A stretch of DNA of 64,000 nucleotides from Montifringilla adamsi (Eukaryota > Chordata > Aves > Passeriformes > Passeridae), in the NCBI GenBank assembly GCA_017590115.1, contig JAGGNK010006449.1, forward strand, positions 1 through 64,000. The letters run 5' to 3'. Shown piece by piece: positions 49,656 through 63,800 of this stretch. The notes beneath the pieces were generated by a model that saw nothing but the letters and a program-made list of their open reading frames with translations, did no database searches and had not been told where the DNA came from. Position 1 is the first letter of the stretch. Each line of letters opens with the position of its first letter. The position numbers were made by a program, and so were the translations under genes.

Positions 49656-51870
49656 TCAGATGTACTCCCGGGCTGTGGAGGGCTGTGACTGCTGATGGTA
49701 CTGCTGTCCTCGGCGCTCCTTGGCAGGGCAGGAGCAGCACAGGAGGGACCCCCCCAACATGGAGAGGCTGGCGGCCCCCCAGCCCACGAAGAGAGCAGAG
49801 CCGAATTCGTACCTGTGATGAAAGGGGTGAGGGAGCATCAGGGAGGGGCAGAGAAGCACAGGTGCAAACTGAGATGGGCAACAGGATGCTCGAAGCCCTG
49901 ATGAGGTGATCAAGGTGATGTCAAGGCAGATTTTGGTTCTTCCCTTTCCATCCTCATCTTTCCTGTTGGCTGTATCCAGCTACCACATGTCCCCATCTTT
50001 TAATCCTCCCCTGGGCTGAAATTCCACATGTGCACCACTACCCAGTCCCAGCTGGTAACAGCTAAAGCTTTAGCATCAGGGACATCTTCTGCAAGGTGGA
50101 CTGGCAGAGGTCCCACCGGTGGGGCACATTGGCCCACAATGCTGTGTCTCACCAAAACCAGCAAGGAAAGGTCCAATGGAAGTGCAGGGACAAGACAGGA
50201 TTCAGAAGGGCACCCCCTGAGCCAGGCTCTTACCTAGCGTTGATGGGGATGGTGCTCTCTCTGAAGAACTCGTAGGTCACCTGTGTTGCATACAACGACA
50301 CGGCAGCCAGTGTGCACAGACCTGGGCACAGAATCATGGAGTCACAGAATGTTTTGGGTTGGAAGGAACCTTTAAAGATCACCTGGTCCAAAACCCCTGC
50401 AGTGCTAGGGTTGTCTAGCTGTTCCACTATACATCAAACATTGACTGTCAATGACATCCAGCCCTCACCAAACTGCTCCCCTTCCTCTATCAGTGTTGAA
50501 AGGTGTTTGAGGATTCCTGCATCAGCGATGTATGAAGGCTAGAGCTGCCTTACCAGAGAGAATGAAGAGAACACCTCCAGCAACAGCTATGCGGCTTTTG
50601 GTGACAGGATCCTCCTCCCCAACTTTAGTGCATTTCATGCCCACCACGCTCACGATGATGCCAAAGAAGCCCAGGAGGAGAGAAATGACCATGAGAGCCC
50701 GGCATGTCTGGATGTGAACTGCAAGGGGGGAAGAAAAACTGCTCTCAGCAGGTGCCTTCGACCACAACCGGGCACTGGAAGCAAGGTCACCGTGTTCCAT
50801 GCTGGTGATAGGTCTGTCCTTAACCCTGTCCTTGCTGTGTAGCTCCCGTGTCATATTGTCCCCACTTGGCAGATATGGGGACTTCAGCTCAGCTCAAGGC
50901 ACTGCTCCCAGTGCCTTCCCTGACCTTCCTCCCTTCCACCCTCATCCTGGTCATGACTGGGCTGGGCTAGGAAACACCTTGCCAGGAGCAGCACCACAGT
51001 CACCAAATGCCAAAAGGGTGATGCAGTCACAGAGCTGGGGTGGGGGTGGGGGTGGTTTGATGTCCCCATGGGGCACTGTTGGTACCTAAATGTGATGCCC
51101 ACATTGGAGCCCCCACCTGCTGGGGCCAGGAGCACCCCAGCCACACAAAGGGGCTCAAACCCACAGGGCCAAGAGGGGCTCAGTCCTGGGATGGGGAGGT
51201 TGGAGCCCAAGATTCACAGATGGAGAGGGAAGCTTCGACCCACATCGAGGCTCAGCTCAGTGGATGAGTGGACCCAGACCGCTCTGAGGTAGGGGGTCAG
51301 ATCTACAATAGGGGTGGGGGCAAGAAGGTTTGGACCAGAAAGTGACTCAGGCTCCAGGAAGAGCCAGAGGAGCTCAGATGCATAGGGGAAGGGGCATCCA
51401 GACGTGAAGAGGGTACAGACCTGTTGGGGATGTGTGTTCAAACTCATACAGGTGGGTTCAAACACGGAGAAGAGCTCAGAGCCATATGGGGGAGGGTGAA
51501 ACCCACAGCGGGACTCGGACTTACAAAGGGGCAAGGGCATCTCAGGATCCCAGGGGAGCTCAGACCAAGGCGGAGACAGGAAGCAGGGACTGCACCCAGG
51601 AAAGGAAGCGGGGTTCATCCTACGGGGCCCCGGGCTCCCGTACCCACCTTCGAGGGAGAGCAGCGAGTCGTGCAGGCGGCACTGCACCTGCCCGGTGCTC
51701 TGGGCGGCGCAACTCATCCACAGCCCCTCGTGGAGCCCCACGGCCGTGATGATGGCGTCCCCGGCGTACGAGCTCTGCCGCCACTGCGGCAGCACGGCGG
51801 CCGCCAGCCCCGCCACCCAGCCGGCCAGCGCCGCCAGGTACCCGGCCAGCTCCCGCGCCCCGCCGCCCAT
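49656..51870 (-). CDS. CLDN19: Claudin-19
   Basis: Four-pass tight-junction protein which in mammals pairs with CLDN16 for paracellular cation reabsorption in kidney and also seals Schwann-cell junctions. Exons on the minus strand: 51648-51870, 50554-50718, 50234-50321, 49656-49812; they join to 210 residues. The first extracellular loop has W30, GLW 49-51, C54 and C64 within [20 protein letters not shown], nearly identical to human CLDN19. Exon sizes and phases match human. It ends STAREYI, a PDZ-binding terminus close to AREYV of the short human isoform. Residue 75 is Val where human has Gly. The N-terminus ([18 protein letters not shown]) is more GC-rich and Ala-rich than human. A CpG-rich segment at 51640-51960 covers exon 1. 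It neighbours the CLDN16-like gene on the same strand. Confidence 0.96.
50325..50520 (-). mobile_element. CR1 LINE 3' fragment in CLDN19 intron 2
   Basis: Antisense CR1 end: AGAATCATGGAGTCACAGAA, then TTGGGTTGGAAGGAACCTT and CACCTGGTCCAAAACCCCT. It starts a few bases from the exon 3 acceptor and is strongly decayed beyond 50450. Confidence 0.8.
51130..51640. repeat. Decayed minisatellite in CLDN19 intron 1
   Basis: Diverged units of about 30 bp recur with motifs such as GAGCTCAGA, GGGGCTCAA, AACCCACAG and GGGGAAGGGGCATC. A similar purine-rich array (GGGAGATTTGGGTCTT-like) lies upstream of the gene at about 52000-52340. Confidence 0.45.
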
Positions 51871-53200
51871 CGCCGCCGCCGCCGCGCCCCGCCCCGCCGC
51901 CGGCGGATGGAGAGGGGCCGTGGGAGGAGGGAAAAGGCCGGAGGGGGGGCTCTGAGGGGGAAGACGGGCCGGAGGGGTGGGGAGCAGGGCGACGTCGGGG
52001 GAGGATTTAAGGTGAAGGGAGAGATATGGGTCTTGCGCGGGGAGATGTAGGTCCCGGGGGGGATTTTTTTGAGTCTCGAGTGGGAGAGTTGGGGCCAAGG
52101 GAATGGGTTACCTGGAGCTTAGGGGGAATTGGGTACCCGGAGGCGGGAATTAGAGCCCTGAAGGGAAGAGCATTAAGTCTGAGGGGGAGATTTTAATCTG
52201 AGGAGAGTGATTTGGGGTTGGAGGCAAGGGATTTGAATATTAGAGGGAAGAATGTGGTCTTAGGGGAAAGATTTGGGGCATGGAGGGGATTTGGGTCCTA
52301 CAGGAGAGATTTGGGTGTTGAGAGAGATGGAAACCCCTGAAATGACAGTGGAGAGATATGGGAAAATGGGGCTCCCCGACAGGAGGAGGGAGGGGTTTAG
52401 TGGGAAGTTACCATCCTTGACCCCCTGCTGTGGGCTGGGAGCCCCCCAAAGGCCCCAGGGGTCACTCCAGGAATTCAACAGGGAGCAGAGAAACAGTTCA
52501 TTCAATGAGGGAATTCTGGCACACCACGCCATCATGGCACCAACAAGAGAAGCCATTGTCAGTGGTGTACGCCTGTGGGGGTGTGGGGAACACGTGTCAC
52601 CACCCTGGTGACACCAAGCCCATTGCAGCCCCAGGACCTGGCAATCGTTAACTGCCATGGCCTCATCAGCAGTCTGCTCACGCACTCAGGCAGCTGGGGG
52701 TGGAAGCTGGGATGGTGGGCAGCCTCCACTGGGACTGTATGTTATCCTGGAGAAAAGATCCTCCAGATTCCCTCTTGCCCACCCCAATGGTGAATGGCCC
52801 TCCCAGTGAGACAGGGGTGCTGAGCGGCTGCACACGGGGCAGGATTTATTTGCCCACATTCCCGGGATGGTTATGGTAATGGCCAGACATCTGTGGGAAC
52901 AATTCAATGCCCTGTCCAGGGGTGCCAGGGTGCTCAAAGTCCTTCTTGTTCAAGGACAGTTCCCTCCTTGCTGGAATGGTGGGTTCCTTCCCACGTTATA
53001 GGAGCAGGGTCCAGGGGATGCTCAGCTGGAGATTGTATTGCCCTTACTGCCCCTGGGGCACCTTGTCTCCCACAAACACCTTTGTGAAGCTTACAGGGCT
53101 ACAGTACTTCTGGGTAGATGCTTGCCAGGAGGGAAGGTTGCACCCCAACACTGACGACAGCCAAAGGGCAACACCAGCCTTCAGTCCCCACTTAGAAAGC
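51871..53200. other. CLDN19-P3H1 intergenic
   Basis: Holds the CLDN19 promoter region, a degenerate purine-rich minisatellite (about 52000-52340) and unremarkable sequence up to the P3H1 poly(A) site. No gene is seen. Confidence 0.5.
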
Positions 53201-53224
53201 AACAAGTTAGAAAAAAAAAACCTC

Positions 53225-53230
53225 TTTATT
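53225..53230 (-). terminator. P3H1: P3H1 poly(A) signal
   Basis: TTTATT on the plus strand gives AATAAA on the minus strand, about 320 bases past the P3H1 stop codon. Confidence 0.7.
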
Positions 53231-53551
53231 CACCCATTTTCTGCAGAAGGCACTTAAATAGCTCCAAGTTCAGGAAAGGCACACATGTTGTCACCAGGGT
53301 CCCACCCCTAACATAGCATCCCTCCCTTGTCCCCATGTCACCCACCCCTGAGCCTCCATCACACACCCCAGGTCAGCTCCACAGGGGGATAGTGGATGCT
53401 GCAGGGGTAGTACACGGCATTCCCCAAAGCCCCATTCCAACTGGGTTGGGGGCAGAAGGGGTCCCATATGTTACCCTTATGACTATGCAGCCCGAAGCCA
53501 CAATGCTGACATGACTAGTCCCAGCAGAGACATCCTGGTCCCTGTAGGATG

Positions 53552-56500
53552 TCACAGCTCATCTTTCCCCACCACAATGGCAGCTGGTGATTCCTGCTCT
53601 GGCTCCAAATCACCCTCTTCCATGCCAAAAAGCATTTTCACCAGGTCATCTGCCTGCACACGTTCCTGTGGGCAGACCCATGGTGGTAAGCACAGCCACT
53701 GCCCCACACAAAAACCCTAGGCGCTGCCGGGAGGGAGCTTACCCGCTCACTGTGCCGGGGGTCCAGGGTGAACCAGAGGGCAATAGCGCAGCGCTGACCC
53801 TTCGTCACAGCTTTCACCCCATGGGGGTTCTCTGAGCCAGAGGAGAAGCCCACAGCACGGCCACACTGCGGCTGGACCTCTGCCTGTCAAGGGTGGGAAA
53901 CCAGGAGACCCCAGTCAGGGGTGCATTGGTTCCCCTCAACGCAAGTTCATCTTTTGCAGTGGCTCAGGGGATGTTCCCAGAGCACACAGCCAACAGGCAG
54001 GAGCTAGAGTTGGTGCTGCACATGGATCCTCAGAGCTGAGCTACTCACGGTCTCAGTCTTGGCATCCAGCTCGGTAAAGTAGAAAGCTCCTCCTTCAAAG
54101 TCCCCATTAAGGTAGAGGATTGCACTAAAGGGAGCAGGGGACAAGTGGAGGTGACAAGTAACCATCACCAGCACTCCCCAACACCATGGCAAGAGCCAGA
54201 AGCAAGAAAGCCCAGGTTTGGTGCACCTCCTACCTTGCTCCTCCCAACTCAGGTGCCACCAAATCATGGTACCCTTAGGTGGGGAAGCTGCAGCTGACAG
54301 CCACCACCAGTACCTGTAATCCCGGAAAGTGTAGGCTGGGGGTTCCTTCACACACAACAGTGCCTCTGCATTGAGAATGCAGTTGTCCACATGCACCTCA
54401 TGGCTGTTGTCACTCCGGCCTTCTTGCTTCTCTAGGGTAGAACAGGGCATGTCAGGACCCCTCTGTGCAGCAACAGGGTCCACCCCAAGTATCTTGTGCT
54501 TGCAGATGACAAGAGTCATGTGTTAGCCTAAAGCACTTCCACTTGGTGGAGTGTGGATTGTGAAAGGCCATTTGGGTGGCATAAAACACTGTTGACTTGT
54601 CCCATGGCATTTCCATGGCCCTCCAGGTACAACCTCTCTTAGTACTCATCCCAAAATGCCTCAGAGTGATGAAATCCTGTATGGCATGAAGCCATCTGCC
54701 CTGTTAGAGGCAGCCAGCAGAGCTGCTGCTCATATTCCCTAACTGGGCTTAGGGACAAGCTTCCTACACCCTCCTGGTAAGAGGAGTGGGTTAGGGAGCA
54801 GCAAGGAGGTCTCCAAAGAAAGGTCCAAGACTACACCACTCCAGCTGTTAGAAGAGATCCAGACAGGAGAAGACCTGTTCCTCTGGGCCACACTCACCAT
54901 CAATGGCTGTGCGGCACACTAGGTGGGAGTAGGAGAAGTGGAGTGGGACCTCCAGGCGGAAGTAGGACTCAATCATGTGCCGCACCTTCTCTGTCACGTT
55001 GTAGTACAAGTAGGCACTGTGCAGGGGCACCTTGCCCTCCTGCCCCAGCTGTGGAGGACAGACAGGACAGGGACTCAGCCCCAGATGGGCATGAGCAACC
55101 ATGTCCCCCAAAACTACCCTCCCTTGTCCCTACAGCCTGTTTCTCCACACAGCCACCCCAACCTTGAGGGCCTTGAGGACCGTCACGCCATAGAAGGTCT
55201 CGCTGGGAGTGTGAGGAGAGGTCTTCCCCCGATAGCCATCTCCAGCCGAGGCAGCCACCTGCAAAACTCGATTGGTGTTACTGGTCTGATGTGTGAGCTG
55301 CAGGATGGGACCCCTGGGCATTCTCTACCCATCCCTGCCTGCTACACCCATTCTTGCACTCACGTTAGTGAGTCTCTGCAGTTCTCGGCACTCCTCAGCA
55401 GAAAGGACTCCATCCACCACGACACGCTGGGAGCCATTCAGGGCCTTGGAGTTCATGGTGACACTGGCTCCTTCGTACACCAAAGGGCCACCTGTGGCAC
55501 AAACGGGATTGGTGGAGAGAGATGCCACCAACTCTGGTGTGGCTGGGGGAAACTGTGGTCCCTCCACCTGCTCCTGCTGCCACCCATGTGTGGAGGAACT
55601 GTGAACTGGCAGCAGGGGTCACAAAGGTCTCCATCCCACCTCCCCTCCTGGCCTTCTCCACCTTCTCGGATGAACTTGCTCATGTCGGCAGACTCTTTGG
55701 TCTTCTCCTCCACCAGTGTCTCAATCTCCTTCATGAGGTTGCCGATTTCCTCAGAGATGCGTGCTGCTGTCTCCCGCTCCACCCTGGGCATGCGGCAGCC
55801 ATCAGCGGCAGCACCACCACCCCACTGTCCCCACATCAGAAATGAGGGCCACTAAGACAAGGGCAGGACAGGCTGTCTCAGGTGCTGGTAACAAAGCTCA
55901 CACCTAGACTGGAGAGAGTCACCTCAATGTATTCCTCACTCTGAGGTGTCCATCATCCCATGGGCTGATGGGAAATAAAGTTCTGCCCTCCAGCAGCCTC
56001 TTCCAGTCCCAATATCAAAACATCCCCTGGCAGAAGCTCTATGCCATGTCCTTTGGCCCAAAGCCCACAATGGAAGAAGGGTTTCTCCTGTCAGACCCCC
56101 ACTGGGTGAACTTGGCTGGGGACAGCACTCACTTCTGTTTCTCTCGCAGTCTTTTTGGTATCACCTCTTCAGGTGTCCATGTGTCCTGCCGCCAGAAGAA
56201 CAACATCAGGAGCTGGACAAAGATCTGGCCAGGACACAGACCCTTCATCTGCCTTCCATTTGGCCACTGCATCACCCTGGTCTCACATCACCCACCGGGT
56301 CCACAAAAGGGATGCCAAAGACGTCATAGCTGAAGAAGAGCAGTTTCTTCTCCATCAGACTCTGCTGGTAATATGCCTGGATCTCCTGTGGCAAGGGGAA
56401 GAGGGATGGGATGAGGTACAGCAGGAGGATTCTGAAAAACCCCGAGTGTGGGCAGGAGGATGCACGTTTACACCATTCCTGTGGTCCTTGCTCCAGACCT

Positions 56501-59500
56501 GCAGCCTGGTTTCCTGCTCCATCTGGCAGCTGGGAAACAAGTGGCATTCCCCATCCTGTCTGAACCTCCCTGTGGACAAGCCCTGGGGAGATGACAGTTG
56601 AGCAGAGGCCCATGTGTGTCCCTTCTGCAGGAAGCTCTTTAGGAGCAATTTCCCTTCTCCTGCTCCAATTGGTGTGGGGCAGATATCCTATCCCTAGCCT
56701 ATCACATCCCAGGCAGGACCTGGCCATCGAGATTTGGCTATTTTGAAGCCAAATCCTCTCCTTTATAAGCAATTTCACTTCAGTTGTGGAAAAGCGCAAC
56801 AGAGGTGGCCTCAGATCCTCCTAAAAAGATTGTCCACCTGCTTCTCACAGCACCCTCTATCAGGAATGGGTCCATGTGTGCCAGTCATGCAGCTTCACTT
56901 GGCCTAAGACATTTTGCCAGTGATGTTTTTCAGCTTTTCAGCTACTTTCCAGCTTGTCTGACCTTAAATCCACCCATTCCTGTCCACCTCAGGTAGCTGG
57001 CACGGAGGAGACCCTACAGCTTCTGCAAAGGTCCCCTGTGAGAAGATGTCCCTACAATCATTTGTCCTTCTGATTGCTCACCTCTCGTGGTTGGATGGGT
57101 CTGGCCAGGTTTTCCCCCAGGACGGCGGTGTAATATGCCAAATTTTGGTTCATCACCTCATCATGTGGGAAGAAGAGCAAATAGGTTTTGGCGCATTCAA
57201 TTGCTTTTTCATAATTCCCATCTGCAATGAGAAATGGGGCTGTTAATGGCATGTCCAAGGACACTGGAGGCACAACAAAGACAGATATGGAGGAGAGATG
57301 AAAGACATAGTCCTTGTGTTCCAGACTGTGTCATGAGTAGAGCAGATCCCCTGGAGCAAGGATAACTGCTGCCACAAAGGCAAAATTCAGACTCTGTTGT
57401 GCTCTCCGGTCTCCATAAACCATCACAACAGAAACCAGGGGTACTTGTATAGCTTGGGTACTTTTCTCACTTGGAAAACATTACAAAGCCTATTTAGAGG
57501 TAGCCAGACACAACCATTTACTGGCAAACCTGCAGTTTCCAGCCACTGAAGCATCCTACCCAACTTTTATGTGGTCTTTCACAGAATCACACAATCACAG
57601 AATGAGTCAGATTGCAAGGGACCACAGTGAGTCATCTTGCCCAATCTCTCTCCTCAAGCAGGGTCCTCCGAGAGCATATAGCACAAGACTGGGTCCAGAT
57701 TGCCTGGAATATCCCCAGTGAGAGAGATGTGACACCCTCTCTGGACAATCTCTTCAGACTGCAGTTGATGCAAACGTTCTCATATCCAGGTGGAACTTCT
57801 TAGCCATGAGTTTCTGCCTCTTGTCCTATTGCTCAGCACCACAGAGCAGAGCCTGACTCCATCCTCCAGCGTTACCGTGCAGATACTGACAAACATTGAT
57901 GAGGTCCCCTCACAGCCTTTTCTTGAGGATTTCCATCCTCTTGGACTTCATATTTTTCCCCTCCTTTTGAAGAAATTCACACAGAAACATTTTAAACTTT
58001 TCTAAAGAAGTAAATAAAAAATGAAATCAAATCAGGTGTATTTTCCTGGGTTGTAACTCTTCTGCAGTGGGAGTGTGCTGCTGTGATTTGAGGCAAGAGG
58101 TGGACAGCTGGCAAGGAGGGAAAAAAATATGTTTCTCTTGGCTGTTGTTTCACTTGAAAAGTGAAGCTGCCCAGTAATAAAGCAATGTGGAGAGTGACTG
58201 CAGCCAAGCACAGAGAGATGCAATCTCCTGGAGAATGTTTCAGGCTGGAGGAACATGCCTGTATGAACCTCATGAAGTACCAGGCCTAGTGGAAGGCTCT
58301 CCACCAGTATCAGTGAAGATGGGGGGATGGATGGGATTAGAGCACCCAGTGGAGAAGGATATGGAGATAATAGTGGATGAAAAATTGCACAGGACCCAAC
58401 CATGTGCACTAGCAGCTCAGAAACCACCCCTGCCCCCCAGGGTGATCCCTAGCAGCATGGGCAACAGGTGAGGGAGGGACTCTGTCCCTCTGCTCCACTC
58501 TGGTGACATGCCACTTGCAGTGCTGCGTCCAGCTCTGGGTTCCCCACATAAGGATATGGACTCATTAGTGCGGGTCCAGAGGAGGCCACGAAAATGGCCA
58601 GAGGACTGGAGCCTCTCTGTGAAGAAAGTCTGAGAGAATTTGGCTTGTTGAACCTGGACATGAGAAGGCTCCTGAGAGATCTTGATAGCCTTCCCATACC
58701 AAGAGCGGCCACAAGAATGATGAAGACAACTTTTTATAGTTTATAAGGTTTATAGTGACAGGACAAGGGTAATTGTCTTAAACAGAAGAAAGGCAGCATT
58801 AGGTTGGCCATAAGGAAGGAATTTTCTCTGATGAGAGTGGTGAGGCCCTGGCACAGACTGCTCAGAGTGTTAAGAGACCGGGTTGGATGGGGCTGGGGGA
58901 GATCTGAGTGACCAGTGCTAGATGTCCCTCCATCTCTGGTTGTACTGATGAGATTATTTTTGAAGGTCCTTTCCCCACCCAAACCACTGTAAGGATCTAT
59001 GATTTCAGGCAGAGTGCCGAGTGCTGACAACCACAGAAGATGAGGTAAGGAGCTGCTTACTGTTGTAGTAGGCAAACTGCAGGTAGTTGAAGTGCGAGGG
59101 CAGGAAATCCTCCAGAGGCTTCTCTTGGCCGGGCTGGGAGGCCAGCTCTGTGACGCAGCCCTGCTTGCAGCTTAGCACTTGCATGGAGTGATCTGGCGGA
59201 GAAAAATGCCATGTCACTGCTCACAGTCACCCACAGGCTGATGGGCAGGACCCTGAGGGGTATCCAATCTCCTGCTCATACTGGGGTTGTTGCAAGCTTT
59301 TTGGTAGTGAAAGACCCTCAGGGATGGGGGTTGTCCACCTCAGAGATGACCAGTGTGGGGTTGTGGTGCTCTCTCAGGACAGACTAGCCATTCTCAGCCT
59401 CCCATCACATCTTGGTGACCCTCTACTGGCCTCTCTTCTGTCTTTCCATGTTCCTCTGGAATTTGGAGAATTCCTGGGCATCAGCCCCAGTGCTAAGTGC

Positions 59501-61051
59501 AGGTAAACACCTCCTGCCATTTACTGGCCACCCCTTCCCTAGTGAAAGCCAGGATGGGGTTTCCACTCTTCAGGGACCCCCTACCACCACCACAGATCTT
59601 TGTGGACCAACCCCCTCAAGAATTGTATTCAACTCTTGTGACAGGACACAGAAGAAATGGCTCCCACCTGTAATGGCCTGGAAAAGGTCTGCATTGTACT
59701 CAAGGTAGTTGTAGCCCTCGTAGTCGTATGGTCCCTCGCAGAGAGCACGGCACTCGGTGTCTGCCACAAAATACTCCTCCAGCGCCTTCTCCAGGTGCAG
59801 GATGGCAGCAGCTGGCTGCTCCTCTGTGTAAAACCGGACGCCCAGCTGAAATTCGCTCTGCGGAAGGATGAGAAACGATGAGGGGATCTCAATGCTTCAC
59901 TCCCCGTGATGGATCACCTCATCCCCACCACAATGGCATCTCATGAGCTCTCTGAGCCAGCAACTGTGGTGTGATTGTCCTGGGTTGCACAGCGGACATG
60001 GACTTTGGGAGGGGAGGTTCTCACCAGGTGGGGTTTGGCCTCCAGGTCAGTGAAGTCATCCTCGTGGACTCCCACCATGGCCTGGTAGTACTCCAGGTTC
60101 TGCCTCATCTCTTGGTGCCCGGGGTTGGCCACGAAGAAAGTGTGAGCGGCCGCCGCCGCCTGCGCTGGCCGGTTCATCTGGGTGGGACGGGGGTGAGACA
60201 GCGCGGATGCCATGTAGAGCGGAGGGGACACTCTTCCCCGGGGCATCCCGGCAGCCGGGGCGGAGGGCGGCGACAGGGGCGGCTCCGGCCAGCTCCGACG
60301 TGGCACTGGTGGGGGGGGCGCGAAGGCGGGGGGGCAAGGCCGGGACTGCCGGCCGGCAACCCCACTCCGCTGGGGCAGATACCGAACCCCTCCGGCGTCC
60401 CGGGACAGGGATCGCCACTGGCCGGTTCACCCGGTCCCACCCATCCATCCTCCCGCCTGATTCCGGGATCCTCCGTGCATCCCGCCCGTCCCAAAACCCG
60501 TCGTAGCGGGACACCCCTTCCCTTCCCCCTTTCCCTTTCCTTCCCCGCCGCCGGTGCTGCACCTTGAAATAGGCGACCTGGAGATAGTTGTAGGGGCTGC
60601 GCCGGCCGAACTCCCGGTCCAGCTCCTCTCCTAGGCGGTACCGGGAGGGCGCAGCGGGCCCGCAGCCCCGCAGGCAGGCGGCGCGGCGAAGCAGCGCCCG
60701 AAAGAACCGCAAGTCCCGGAGCACCGGGTCGGGTTGGGACTCGGTCCCCTCCGCCGGTCCCGCTGTGGCGTTGGCGCAGCGCAGGCGGCACCGCATCAGG
60801 CGGGAGCGCACGGCGGCCCGCGCCCGCAGCGCCCGCTCCATCTGCAGCACTACGGCGGGCCAGTCCCCCCGCGCGTACGCCTCGGCACCGGCGGCGAACA
60901 GCGCGTCCGGGGACTGGGCGGGCAACGGCGGGTCGCCCGGTGCTAGGGTCGGGACCGGGACCGGCTCCGGTGGCGTGCCCGCCCGCGCCAGCAGCACCAT
61001 CAGCAACGCCGGCAGCAGCAACAGCAGCAGAAGCGACGGCGACAGCGCCAT
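53552..61051 (-). CDS. P3H1: Prolyl 3-hydroxylase 1 (leprecan)
   Basis: ER-resident 2-oxoglutarate/Fe(II) dioxygenase that 3-hydroxylates collagen prolines in a complex with CRTAP and cyclophilin B. Exons: 60563-61051, 60025-60177, 59668-59857, 59061-59192, 57082-57221, 56296-56385, 56133-56185, 55662-55783, 55364-55491, 55163-55258, 54898-55048, 54314-54431, 54049-54124, 53743-53883, 53552-53665. They join to 730 residues (human 736). A Leu-rich signal peptide opens the protein. The N-terminal half has four CxxxC motifs (CRLRC, CLRGC, CRALC, CKQGC) in a helical-repeat region. The catalytic domain keeps iron ligands H595 and D597 (VHVDN) and H667 (NPHG), and R677 for 2-oxoglutarate. It ends KDEL for ER retrieval. 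The acidic tail before KDEL is shorter than in human. Intron 4 carries two CR1 fragments. It is divergently arranged with C1orf50. Confidence 0.98.
57580..57960 (-). mobile_element. CR1 LINE 3' fragment in P3H1 intron 4
   Basis: Begins with CACAGAATCACACAATCACA, the usual complement of a CR1 3' end. It continues with decayed CR1 sequence, including TCTTGCCCAATCTCTCTCC and GATGAGGTCCCCTCACAGCC. Confidence 0.85.
58240..58990 (+). mobile_element. CR1 LINE 3' fragment in P3H1 intron 4
   Basis: Plus-oriented CR1: GCAGTGCTGCGTCCAGCTCT near 58518, GTCCAGAGGAGGCCACGAA near 58573 and a GAATTTTCTCTGATGAGAG region near 58820. It lies 5'-to-5' with the antisense fragment at 57580-57960. Confidence 0.85.
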
Positions 61052-61242
61052 GACCGAACGCCGGCCGAACCGCGGCACCAGCCACCCCGGGCAGCGCAGC
61101 GATACTAACTCCGCCCCCTCCACCCCGCCCGCCGGCCAATCAGCGACAGCGGAGCCCCGCCATGGCCGCATGCCTCGCCGTGCGTGCTGACGCCTCAGCG
61201 GAAGCCTCTCCACCGGGCGGAAGCGGTGGGTCGTGGCTGTCC
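61052..61242. promoter_or_regulatory. Bidirectional P3H1/C1orf50 promoter
   Basis: Only 191 bp separate the divergent start codons. The segment is GC-rich, TATA-less and contains GGCCAATCAG (CCAAT at 61136-61140) near its middle, plus CCGCCCCCTCC and CCACCCCGCC GC-boxes. Both genes are expected to share it. Human P3H1 and C1orf50 are likewise divergent neighbours. Confidence 0.75.

Positions 61243-63799
<2,557 letters not shown>

Positions 63800-63800
<1 letters not shown>

Noticed and set aside
49259..49909. 216-codon plus-strand open frame
   Set aside because: Antisense to CLDN19 exon 4 and its 3' flank; no family resemblance.
51424..52050. 208-codon plus-strand open frame
   Set aside because: Antisense to CLDN19 exon 1 and promoter; an Arg/Pro-rich shadow of a CpG island.
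54923..55855. 310-codon plus-strand open frame
   Set aside because: It lies antisense to P3H1 exons 8-11 and is a shadow of those conserved exons.
60174..61139. 321-codon minus-strand open frame rich in Ala and Gly
   Set aside because: It overlaps P3H1 exon 1 in another frame and arises from GC-rich codon use.
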